A stretch of DNA of 6,253 bases from JAICJR01 sp036491015 (GTDB lineage Bacteria; Actinomycetota; Thermoleophilia; Solirubrobacterales; Thermoleophilaceae), in NCBI GenBank assembly GCA_036491015.1, contig DASXCV010000182.1, forward strand, positions 1 to 6,253, read 5' to 3'. Under the pieces are notes generated by a model. That model was given only the letters and a program-made list of their open reading frames with translations, had not been told where the DNA came from and searched no databases. Within the stretch, counting starts at the first letter, position 1; each line of letters begins with the position of its first letter. Below are positions 1 through 6,128 of this stretch, piece after piece. The position numbers and the translations under genes are program-made.

Positions 1-2
1 TG

Positions 3-152
3 TTCGACTCGATCGACAAGAACGTGCCCGCGCCCGTGATCACCCTCAGCCTGCTCGCGCGGTTCACGTCACGGCAGGACGAGTCGTACAGCGCGAAGGT
101 GATCGCGGCATTGCGCAACCAGTTCGGCGGGCACGCAGTCAGGAGTGAATAG
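3..152 (+). CDS. gnd: 6-phosphogluconate dehydrogenase, decarboxylating (C-terminal fragment)
   Basis: The 5' end lies outside the window; 49 codons and a TAG stop remain. This enzyme oxidatively decarboxylates 6-phosphogluconate to ribulose 5-phosphate, giving NAD(P)H, in the cytoplasm. The visible tail has the typical 6PGDH end: VPAPVITLSL, then LLARFTSRQDES, then the closing ALRNQFGGHAV, the helical C-terminal segment that helps form the neighbouring subunit's active site in this family. Ending a few residues after FGGH fits the short-form (about 300 aa, GndA/YqeC-like) group rather than the 470-480 aa form, but that is inferred from the tail alone. It sits directly before zwf, opcA and pgl, so the full oxidative pentose phosphate branch is grouped here. 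Its stop codon shares two bases with the heptamer repeat that follows. Confidence 0.9.
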   Translation, partial: FDSIDKNVPAPVITLSLLARFTSRQDESYSAKVIAALRNQFGGHAVRSE

Positions 153-202
153 GGCATAGGGCATAGGAACTAAGAACTAAGAACCAAGAACTAAGAACTT
201 AG
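151..202. repeat. Short 7-bp tandem repeat array between gnd and zwf
   Basis: Two kinds of heptamer follow each other in the same 7-base phase. AGGGCAT occurs at 151-157 and 158-164, followed by a partial AGG at 165-167. Then five units run from 168 to 202: AACTAAG, AACTAAG, AACCAAG, AACTAAG, AACTTAG, so two of the five differ by one base from the consensus AACTAAG. The array begins inside the gnd stop codon and ends 5 bases before the earliest proposed zwf start. It is far more A-rich than the flanking genes. It resembles the short tandemly repeated heptamers described from cyanobacterial intergenic DNA; any role here is unknown. Confidence 0.85.
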
Positions 203-207
203 CAACC

Positions 208-1722
208 ATCCAGGAAAACCCACTGACAGAAGGGCTAGAACGGGCGCCCGTTCACCCGACCAATCTCGTGATCTTCGGCGCTACTGGCGATCTTGCTCAG
301 CGCAAGCTGTTGCCGGCCGTCTACAACCTCGCGCATGAGGGGGCGCTGCCTGAGCGCTTCAACCTGATCGGGGTCGCGCGCACCGAACAGCCGGATGAGG
401 ACTACCGGGACTTCGCGCGCGAGGCGATCAAGAAGCACTCCCGCCGGACGCCGGACGAGACGGTGCTGAACTCGCTGCTCGAGCGCATGCGCTACGTCGG
501 CGCGTCGTTCGACGACCCCGCCGCCTACGAGGGCCTCGAGTCGATCGCCAAGGAGCTCGACGACGAGGCCGGCATCCCGTTCAACCGCGTCTTCTACCTG
601 GCCACAGCGCCGGGCTTCTTCGAGACGATCGCCGAGTCGCTCGGGCAGCGCGGGCTCGACAAGCAGGAGAGCTCCGAGGTTCGCCTCGTGGTGGAGAAGC
701 CGTTCGGCCACGACCTCGCCTCGGCGCAGGAGCTCAACCGCGCGCTGCTGTCCGTGTTCGAGGAGCGCCAGATCTTCCGCATCGACCACTACCTCGGCAA
801 GGAGACCGTGCAGAACATGCTGGTTCTGCGCTTCGGCAACGGCATCTTCGAGCCGCTCTGGAACCGCAGCTACATCGACAACGTGCAGATCACGGCCGCC
901 GAGGACATCGGCATCGGCACCCGCGCCGAGTACTACGACCGCTCGGGCGCCCTGCGCGACATCGTGCAGAACCACCTGTTGCAGCTGCTCACGATCCTGT
1001 CGATGGAGCCGCCCGTGTCGTTCTCCGCGGACGAGGTGCGCAACGAGAAGGTGAAGGTGCTGCACGCGATCAAGCCGCCGACGCTCGAGGAGGTCGAGCA
1101 CCGCGTGGTGCGCGCGCAGTACAGCGCGGGCGTGGCGGAGGGCAAGGAGCAGCCCGGCTACCTCGAGGAGCAGGGCGTGGCGGAGAACTCCGCGACGGAG
1201 ACGTTCGTGGCGCTGCGCCTCGGCATCGACAACTGGCGCTGGGCGGGCGTGCCGATCTACCTGCGGGCGGGCAAGCGGCTGTCGCGCCGCGTCACGGAGA
1301 TCGCGGTCACGCTCAAGCCGGTGCCGCACCTCGCGTTCCAGGAGTCCGGCTCGCTCGGCGTGCAGCCCAATCAGCTCATCCTCAACGTGCAGCCGAACGA
1401 GGGCGTGTCGCTCTCGCTCGTGGCGAAGATCCCGGGGGCGCGCATGCGGGTGCGGCCGGTGAACATGGAGTTCGCCTACGGCACCTCGTTCATGTCGCAG
1501 TCGCCCGAGGCCTACGAGCGGTTGATCCTCGACACGATGCGCGGCGACGCCACGCTGTTCGCCCGCGACGACGAGGTGGAGGCGGCCTGGGGGATCGTCG
1601 ACCCGATCCTCGAGGCCTGGCAGAACGCCTCCGGCCCGCTGCCTCAGTACCCCGCCGGCTCGCCCGGGCCGCCGGAGGCCGACGAGATCCTGCTCGACGG
1701 CACGGAGTGGCGACCGCTGTGA
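208..1722 (+). CDS. zwf: Glucose-6-phosphate 1-dehydrogenase
   Basis: It oxidises glucose 6-phosphate to 6-phosphoglucono-1,5-lactone with NADP+, the entry step of the oxidative pentose phosphate pathway in the cytoplasm. Numbered from base 208 (504 aa), the nucleotide-binding loop GATGD is at residues 24-28, EKPFGHD at 163-169 (catalytic-region Lys164), the substrate motif RIDHYLGKE at 191-199, and the QNH motif gives the likely general base His256. The length suits the family (about 480-515 aa). The start is uncertain. GTG at 268 would cut off the first strand of the Rossmann fold. The open frame runs back to a TAA at 178-180 and encodes QENPLTEGLER, like the NPL-containing N-termini of actinobacterial G6PDHs, but has no ATG, GTG or TTG there. 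I chose ATC at 208, where relatives would have ATG; CTG at 223, with AGGA 7 bases upstream, is the main alternative (499 aa). The end overlaps opcA by 4 bases. Confidence 0.95.
   Translation: MQENPLTEGLERAPVHPTNLVIFGATGDLAQRKLLPAVYNLAHEGALPERFNLIGVARTEQPDEDYRDFAREAIKKHSRRTPDETVLNSLLERMRYVGASFDDPAAYEGLESIAKELDDEAGIPFNRVFYLATAPGFFETIAESLGQRGLDKQESSEVRLVVEKPFGHDLASAQELNRALLSVFEERQIFRIDHYLGKETVQNMLVLRFGNGIFEPLWNRSYIDNVQITAAEDIGIGTRAEYYDRSGALRDIVQNHLLQLLTILSMEPPVSFSADEVRNEKVKVLHAIKPPTLEEVEHRVVRAQYSAGVAEGKEQPGYLEEQGVAENSATETFVALRLGIDNWRWAGVPIYLRAGKRLSRRVTEIAVTLKPVPHLAFQESGSLGVQPNQLILNVQPNEGVSLSLVAKIPGARMRVRPVNMEFAYGTSFMSQSPEAYERLILDTMRGDATLFARDDEVEAAWGIVDPILEAWQNASGPLPQYPAGSPGPPEADEILLDGTEWRPL
238..253. 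repeat. Perfect 16-bp palindrome near the zwf 5' end
   Basis: GAACGGGCGCCCGTTC equals its own reverse complement over all 16 bases; the symmetry ends at the next pair outward. It lies 15-30 bases after the CTG candidate start and just before the Rossmann-fold strand. In mRNA it could form a 6-bp stem with a GCGC loop near the translation start; in DNA it could be a dimer-binding site. It also encodes the ordinary residues ERAPV, so it may be chance in GC-rich coding DNA. No regulator is assigned. Confidence 0.35.
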
Positions 1723-2774
1723 CCGTCGAGGTCTGGGCGGCTGAGAACACAACACCGGCGGACATCGACTCCGCGCTGCGCAATCTGCTCGAAGAGCAGT
1801 ACGCACGCGGCGACCGCTACACGCCCGCTCGCGTGCTCAACATGGTGGCCGTGGTGGACGCCGCGTGGCGCGGCGAGGTGCTCAACCGGCTTGAGCGCGT
1901 GGGCCGCTACCACCCCTCCCGCACCGTGCTCTGCTCGGTGGAGGACGGCAGGACGACTATCGACGCGAGCGCCCGCCTCAGCGCCGACGGCACCGGCGAC
2001 CCGTCGCTCATCTCGGTGGTGGAGGAGCGCGTGGACATCCGCATGGGACCGAGCCACATCCGCCGCCTCGACGCGATCGTGGATCCGCTGATCCTGTCCG
2101 ACCTGACGACGGTCGTCTGGGCGCCGCATGGGCACCACGACGCGATCGAGGCGCTGCGCGGGCTCGCGGATGTCGTGCTGCTCGACTCGGTCGACGATCC
2201 CAACCCCGGGCGCGCGATCGGCTGGGTGTGCAGCCTGCAGGAGCACGCGTACATCGTCGACCTGGCGTGGCTGCGCAGCACGCCCTGGCGCGAGCGGATC
2301 GCGGCCACCTTCGATCCCGAACGCTGGCGCGCGTCGCTCGCGCAGATCTCGAAGGTCGAGATCCGCCACCGGCCGGACTCGGCGGTGAGCGGCGTGCTGC
2401 TGCTCGGCTGGCTTGCCTCGCGGCTCGGCTGGACGCCCGGCTCGCTCGTGGAGGAAAACGGCCGCCGCCACGGCCGCGCCCGGGCGGGCAAGCTCGAGGT
2501 GTCGCTCAACCTCGTGCCGGTGCCCGAGCTCGGCTCCCCGGGCCTTGGCGGCATCACCGTCGAGGCCGCGGACGGGATGACGCTGTCGCTCGACCGCTCC
2601 CAGGGCGGCCTAGCCGCCAAGCGCCGCACGCGCGACGGCACGGAGTCCTCCTGGACCGTGCTCGGCGCCTCGCGCGGCGAGGCGGGCATCCTCGGCGAGG
2701 GCATCAGGCAGGCGCTCCTGCGCGACCCCACCTACGCCCCGGCGGTGCGCTGCGCGGGCGTGATGCTGTCGTGA
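1719..2774 (+). CDS. opcA: Glucose-6-phosphate dehydrogenase assembly protein OpcA
   Basis: OpcA is a cytoplasmic partner needed for assembly and redox-sensitive activity of G6PDH in cyanobacteria and is encoded beside zwf in most actinobacteria; it has no known catalytic activity. The 351-residue product shows the family pattern: an N-terminal segment with RVLNMVAVVD, the marker HPSRTVLC, a central segment LILSDLTTVVWAP, then DLAWLRSTPWRERIAATFDP, and a C-terminal part with LLLGWLASRLGW. I chose GTG at 1719 because it forms a GTGA overlap with the zwf stop, which suggests translational coupling, and GGAG lies at 1704-1707, a rather long 11 bases upstream. GTG at 1707 in the same frame would add MATA and cannot be excluded. 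The order zwf-opcA-pgl matches the mycobacterial zwf2-opcA-devB block. Confidence 0.94.
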   Translation: MTVEVWAAENTTPADIDSALRNLLEEQYARGDRYTPARVLNMVAVVDAAWRGEVLNRLERVGRYHPSRTVLCSVEDGRTTIDASARLSADGTGDPSLISVVEERVDIRMGPSHIRRLDAIVDPLILSDLTTVVWAPHGHHDAIEALRGLADVVLLDSVDDPNPGRAIGWVCSLQEHAYIVDLAWLRSTPWRERIAATFDPERWRASLAQISKVEIRHRPDSAVSGVLLLGWLASRLGWTPGSLVEENGRRHGRARAGKLEVSLNLVPVPELGSPGLGGITVEAADGMTLSLDRSQGGLAAKRRTRDGTESSWTVLGASRGEAGILGEGIRQALLRDPTYAPAVRCAGVMLS

Positions 2775-3463
2775 GCCAGCCGCAGATCGAGGTGCTGGAA
2801 GATCCCAGCGCCGTTGTCGGCGAGGAGATGGCCCGGGCGGCCGCCGACGGCCGCCATATCGTCTTCACGGGCGGCTCGACGCCGCGCGCCGCCTACGAGC
2901 ACGCCGCCGGCCTCGGCGCCGACTGGTCGCGGGCCACGTTCTGGTTCGGCGACGAGCGCTGCGTGCCGCCCGACCACGAGCACTCGAACTACGCCATGGC
3001 GAACAAGGCGCTGCTCGAGCACATCGAGCCGGGCGCCGTCCACCGGATGAAGGGAGAGCTCGGCCCGCAGGCGGGGGCGGAGGACTACGAGCGTCAGCTG
3101 CGCGCCGTGTTCGGCGACGAGGGCGTGCCGCGGCTCGACCTGATCCTGCTCGGCCTCGGTCCCGACGCCCACTGCGCCTCGCTCTTCCCGGGCGACTCCG
3201 CGCTCGGCGTGACCGATGCGCTCGTGGCCGGTGTGGACGTGCCGGGCATGGCGCCGCTCGTCCCTCGCATCACCTTCACGCTGCCGCTGCTGAACGCGGG
3301 CCGCGAGGTGGTGTTCCTGGTGGCCGGCGAGGACAAGGCCGAGGCTGTCGCTCGGGCGTTCGGCGGGCTGCGGCCGGGCCCGGATGCGCCGTCGAGCCTC
3401 GTCAGACCGCCGTCGGGCAGCCTGCGGGTGCTGCTTGACCGCGCCGCGGCCAAGCACCTATAG
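2771..3463 (+). CDS. pgl: 6-phosphogluconolactonase
   Basis: It hydrolyses 6-phosphogluconolactone to 6-phosphogluconate, the step between Zwf and Gnd. The 230-residue product is normal for the DevB/SOL (NagB-related) type. It has TGGSTP at residues 33-38 (phosphate-binding loop), FWFGDERCVPPDHEHSNY in the first third, LGLGPDAHCASLFPG around 127-141 with the conserved His at 134, and the C-terminal pattern PRITFTLPLLN followed by VFLVAGEDKAEAV. The usual GPDGH motif reads GPDAH here (Ala133), a mild change that leaves the histidine in place. The GTG start is set by the 4-base GTGA overlap with opcA; the open frame extends further upstream through opcA but loses family similarity. The last codons (CTT, CTA and the TAG stop) are unusually A/T-ending for this region and coincide with a candidate promoter for the next gene. 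Confidence 0.95.
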   Translation: MSQPQIEVLEDPSAVVGEEMARAAADGRHIVFTGGSTPRAAYEHAAGLGADWSRATFWFGDERCVPPDHEHSNYAMANKALLEHIEPGAVHRMKGELGPQAGAEDYERQLRAVFGDEGVPRLDLILLGLGPDAHCASLFPGDSALGVTDALVAGVDVPGMAPLVPRITFTLPLLNAGREVVFLVAGEDKAEAVARAFGGLRPGPDAPSSLVRPPSGSLRVLLDRAAAKHL

Positions 3464-3464
3464 A
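3435..3464 (+). promoter_or_regulatory. Candidate housekeeping-sigma promoter for the GH15 gene
   Basis: TTGACC at 3435-3440 matches five of six bases of the -35 consensus and TATAGA at 3459-3464 matches four of six of the -10, with an 18-base spacer. An overlapping TAGATT at 3461-3466 also fits the actinobacterial TANNNT -10 form. Transcription would start near 3471-3473, only a few bases before the GTG at 3477, giving a leaderless or very short leader; there is only a weak GGA upstream of that start. The site lies in the last codons of pgl, where the codons CTT and CTA are atypical. Confidence 0.45.
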
Positions 3465-3476
3465 TTCTCCGGACTC

Positions 3477-5399
3477 GTGACGGCTCCGATCGCGCTCACC
3501 GATCCGAGGCGTGGTGGCTTCCCACCGATCGCCAACTACGGCTTCCTCTCGGACTGCCACACCACCGCGCTGGTCTCGCCCGGCGGGGCCGTCGAGTGGA
3601 TGTGCGCGCCGAGGCTCGATTCGCCCAGCGTGTTCAGCGCGCTGCTCGACCGCGACGCCGGGAGCTTTCGCATGGGTCCCGCGGACATCATGGTGCCGGC
3701 CGGTCGCCGCTACATCCCGGGCACGATGGTGCTCGAGACCACCTGGATGGCGCGCAACGGCTGGTGCGTGGTGCGCGACGCGCTCGTGATGGGTCCCTGG
3801 CACCACGAGAAGGTGCATGAGAGCTCGCACCGCCGGCCGCCGGACGACTACGACGCCGACCACACCCTCGTGCGCATCGTCAAGTGCGTGCAGGGCACGA
3901 TCGAGCTGAACCTCAACTGCGAGCCCGTGTTCGACTACGGGCGGATCAGCCCGATGTGGGACTACGTTGAGGACAGCTACCACCACGCGATCGCGACCGC
4001 GAAGGGAGTGGACGACCTCAAGCTGCAGCTGATCACCGACCTGCGGCTGGGGCTCGAGGGCCGCCGCGCCGAGGCGCGCACAACGCTGCGCGAGGGCGAC
4101 GAGTGCTTCGCCGCGCTCTGCTGGAGCGAGGACCACGAGATGCCGAAAACCCTCGCGGAAGCCGGGGCGCGGATCGACTCCACCAAGGAGTACTGGCGCC
4201 AATGGCTCGACCACGGCCAGTTTCCGGACCATCCCTGGCGCGTGTATCTGCAGCGCAGCGCGCTGACCTTGAAGGGGCTCACCTACGCGCCCACCGGGGC
4301 GATCGCCGCCGCGGCCACCACCTCGCTGCCCGAGACGCCCGGAGGCGAGCGCAACTGGGACTACCGCTACACCTGGATCCGCGACTCCACGTTCGCCCTC
4401 TGGGGCCTCTACACGCTCGGCTTCGACTACGAGGCCAACGACTTCTTCAATTTCATGGCGGACGCCTGTGGCAACGGCGAGCGGCCGCTCCAGATCATGT
4501 ACGGCATCGGCGGCGAGGCGAAGCTCGAGGAAGAGGAGCTCGACCACCTCGACGGCTACGAGGGCGCGAAGCCGGTGCGGGTGGGCAATGCGGCCTACAA
4601 GCAGGAGCAGCACGACGTCTGGGGCGCGGCGCTCGACTCCGTCTACATCCACACGAAGTCACGCGACTACCTGCCCGACCAGCTCTGGCCGATGCTCTCG
4701 CGCCAGGTGGAGGCCGCGCTCGAGCACTGGCGCAAGCCGGACCGCGGGATCTGGGAGGTGCGCGGCCAGCCGCAGCACTTCACCTCGTCCAAGCTGATGT
4801 GCTGGGTGGCGGCGGACCGCGGGGCGCGACTGGCGCGCCTGCGCGACGACAGCAAGATGGCCGATCCCTGGCAGAAGGCCGCGGACGAGATCCACGCGGA
4901 CATCCTCGAGCACGCGCTCGACGACCGCGGCGTGTTCGTCCAGCACTACGACACCGACGCGCTAGACGCCTCCAACCTGCTGATGCCGCTCGTGCGCTTC
5001 CTGCCGCCGGACGACGAGCGCATCGTGAACACCGTGCGCGCGATCGCCAGCGAGCTGACCGAGCACGGGCTCGTGCTGCGCTACCGCACGGGCGAGACCG
5101 ACGACGGCCTGCAGGGCGAGGAGGGCACGTTCCTGATCTGCTCGTTCTGGCTCGTGTCGGCGCTTGTCGAGATCGGCGAGGTGGATCATGGGCGCGACCT
5201 CTGCGAGCGGCTGCTCGGCTACGCCAGCCCGCTGCGCCTCTACGCCGAGGAGCTCGACTACAAGTCGGGGCGCCACCTCGGCAACTTCCCGCAGGCGTTC
5301 ACGCACCTGGCGCTCATCAACGCCGTGATGCACGTGATCAGATCGGAGAGCGCGGGCGAGGATCCCACGCGCTTCGCCCCGGTCCGGCTCACCGCCTAA
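3477..5399 (+). CDS. GH15 family glycoside hydrolase, probable trehalase (Rv2402-like)
   Basis: It probably hydrolyses trehalose to two glucose molecules, though other alpha-glucosides cannot be ruled out in this glucoamylase family. The 640-residue product has an N-terminal beta-sandwich-type region starting FPPIANYGFLSDCHTTALVS and ending about residue 250, then an (alpha/alpha)6-barrel catalytic domain. Visible landmarks are GERNWDYRYTWIRDS near 290-304 (substrate-binding Arg302/Asp303), GIWEVRGQPQHFTSSK with likely general acid Glu427, EGEEGTFLICSFWLVSALVE, and LYAEELD with likely base Glu591 before GRHLGNFPQAFTHLALINA. These match the mycobacterial trehalase (Rv2402 type), reported to need phosphate and Mg2+. 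There is no signal peptide, so it is cytoplasmic. GTG at 3477 is chosen because residues after it match the family, whereas an upstream ATG at 3384 adds an unrelated Arg-rich tail inside pgl. Trehalose-derived glucose could enter the adjacent pentose phosphate route. Confidence 0.9.
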   Translation: MTAPIALTDPRRGGFPPIANYGFLSDCHTTALVSPGGAVEWMCAPRLDSPSVFSALLDRDAGSFRMGPADIMVPAGRRYIPGTMVLETTWMARNGWCVVRDALVMGPWHHEKVHESSHRRPPDDYDADHTLVRIVKCVQGTIELNLNCEPVFDYGRISPMWDYVEDSYHHAIATAKGVDDLKLQLITDLRLGLEGRRAEARTTLREGDECFAALCWSEDHEMPKTLAEAGARIDSTKEYWRQWLDHGQFPDHPWRVYLQRSALTLKGLTYAPTGAIAAAATTSLPETPGGERNWDYRYTWIRDSTFALWGLYTLGFDYEANDFFNFMADACGNGERPLQIMYGIGGEAKLEEEELDHLDGYEGAKPVRVGNAAYKQEQHDVWGAALDSVYIHTKSRDYLPDQLWPMLSRQVEAALEHWRKPDRGIWEVRGQPQHFTSSKLMCWVAADRGARLARLRDDSKMADPWQKAADEIHADILEHALDDRGVFVQHYDTDALDASNLLMPLVRFLPPDDERIVNTVRAIASELTEHGLVLRYRTGETDDGLQGEEGTFLICSFWLVSALVEIGEVDHGRDLCERLLGYASPLRLYAEELDYKSGRHLGNFPQAFTHLALINAVMHVIRSESAGEDPTRFAPVRLTA

Positions 5400-5425
5400 C
5401 ATGATTCTTCAGACCTCGTCCGGGG

Positions 5426-5431
5426 TACTGT
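5426..5431 (+). promoter_or_regulatory. Candidate -10 element of a leaderless promoter for the VOC gene
   Basis: TACTGT fits the actinobacterial -10 form TANNNT and ends 9 bases before the ATG at 5441, so transcription would start at or within about three bases of the start codon. The bases before the ATG (ACCGTCCT) contain no ribosome-binding site, as expected for a leaderless message. No good -35 hexamer is visible at the usual spacing. This lies in the 41-base gap between the GH15 stop and the VOC start. Confidence 0.35.
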
Positions 5432-5440
5432 GACCGTCCT

Positions 5441-6124
5441 ATGAAGATCAAGACTCTCGATCACGTCGCGCTGTGGGTCGTCAACCGCGACCGCCTCACC
5501 GATTACCTCACGCGCCACGTGGGGATGCACGTGATCGAGCGCACCGACGCCTTCACGCTCGTCGGCTCGGACGCCCGCCGCGGCAAGATCACGCTGTTCC
5601 GCGCCGAGGGCGACCGCGCGCCCGGGCCGCTCGCGCACGTCGCGCTGCGCGTCCGCGACCTCGACGAGGCGCTGTCGGCACTGCCGCCCGGCACCCACAT
5701 CGAGCTCCGCCCGGACGGCGCCGCGCTGTTCGACGTGGAGGAGGGGCTGCGCCTCGCGCTCGTGGAGGGCCGGGGCGTGGACTACGACATCGACCATGTC
5801 AGCCTGCGCGTGCCCGATCCGGACGAGAGCTTCAAGCAGCTGCTCGGCTACGGCTTCCGCGGGGAGGATGGCCACCTGCACGTCGGCGACTCCTACATCG
5901 AGCTCGTCGAAGGCGGCAATGGCGGCGAGCCAGAGCAGCCGCTCCTCAATCACATCGCGCTGCTCGTCGACTCGGCCGAGGACCACATCCAGGAGGCCAG
6001 GAAGCGCGGCCTCGAGATCGCGGACATCAAGGACGCGGAGAACACCTACGCGGTGTTCATCTGGGGTCCCGACCGCGTGAAGCTCGAGTACGTCGAGCAC
6101 AAAGAGAGCTTCTCGCTGGTCTGA
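5441..6124 (+). CDS. Two-domain VOC (glyoxalase/extradiol dioxygenase-like) protein
   Basis: The 227-residue protein consists of four beta-alpha-beta-beta-beta modules, each opening with an H-V/I-x-L-x-V strand: LDHVALWV (His8), AHVALRV (His66), IDHVSLRV (His119) and NHIALLV (His171). This is the layout of a tandem VOC protein. Module 4 ends VKLEYVEH (Glu215), and module 3 has IELVE (Glu154). His119, His171 and Glu215 occupy the positions of the 2-His-1-Glu iron site of type I extradiol dioxygenases; the N-terminal half keeps its histidines but lacks the glutamate at the matching place. It could be a metal-dependent dioxygenase, lyase or isomerase; the substrate is not predictable from the sequence. 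At 227 aa it is shorter than classic ring-cleaving enzymes (about 290-310 aa). The ATG has no Shine-Dalgarno sequence. Only 4 bases separate it from a flavoprotein gene, suggesting joint expression. Confidence 0.85.
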   Translation: MKIKTLDHVALWVVNRDRLTDYLTRHVGMHVIERTDAFTLVGSDARRGKITLFRAEGDRAPGPLAHVALRVRDLDEALSALPPGTHIELRPDGAALFDVEEGLRLALVEGRGVDYDIDHVSLRVPDPDESFKQLLGYGFRGEDGHLHVGDSYIELVEGGNGGEPEQPLLNHIALLVDSAEDHIQEARKRGLEIADIKDAENTYAVFIWGPDRVKLEYVEHKESFSLV

Positions 6125-6128
6125 GCCG

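Noticed and set aside
151..202. CRISPR-like interpretation of the repeat array
   Set aside because: Units are only 7 bp, directly adjacent and without spacers, so it is a simple tandem repeat.
268..270. GTG as the zwf start
   Set aside because: It would begin inside the first strand of the nucleotide-binding fold and discard the in-frame NPL-containing N-terminus that resembles actinobacterial relatives.
235..1806. A 523-codon open frame on the minus strand opposite zwf
   Set aside because: The translation is low-complexity, rich in Arg, Leu, Val and His, and matches no family. It mirrors the codon bias of zwf in GC-rich DNA, where stops are rare on the opposite strand.
2604..2624. Stem GGCGGC-CTA-GCCGCC inside opcA as a terminator
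   Set aside because: It is mid-gene, short and has no T-run; it encodes Gly-Gly-Leu-Ala-Ala and is expected by chance in GC-rich coding DNA.
2228..2770. Upstream extension of the pgl reading frame into opcA
   Set aside because: The extension is Arg/Ala-rich with no lactonase motif; GTG 2771 gives normal family length and a GTGA overlap.
3384..3476. ATG-initiated N-terminal extension of the GH15 protein
   Set aside because: The 31 extra residues overlap pgl, are Arg-rich and lack similarity to the family, whereas similarity begins shortly after GTG 3477.
3402..4652. A 416-codon minus-strand open frame opposite pgl and the GH15 gene
   Set aside because: It crosses two well-supported genes on the other strand, has no recognisable motif and shows the composition of an antisense shadow.
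4103..5404. A 433-codon plus-strand frame inside the GH15 gene
   Set aside because: The product is almost wholly Arg/Ala/Gly/Leu/Pro and lies in an alternative frame of a gene whose catalytic motifs are clear.
5400..5440. Terminator between the GH15 and VOC genes
   Set aside because: No stem longer than about three pairs and no T-tract could be found.
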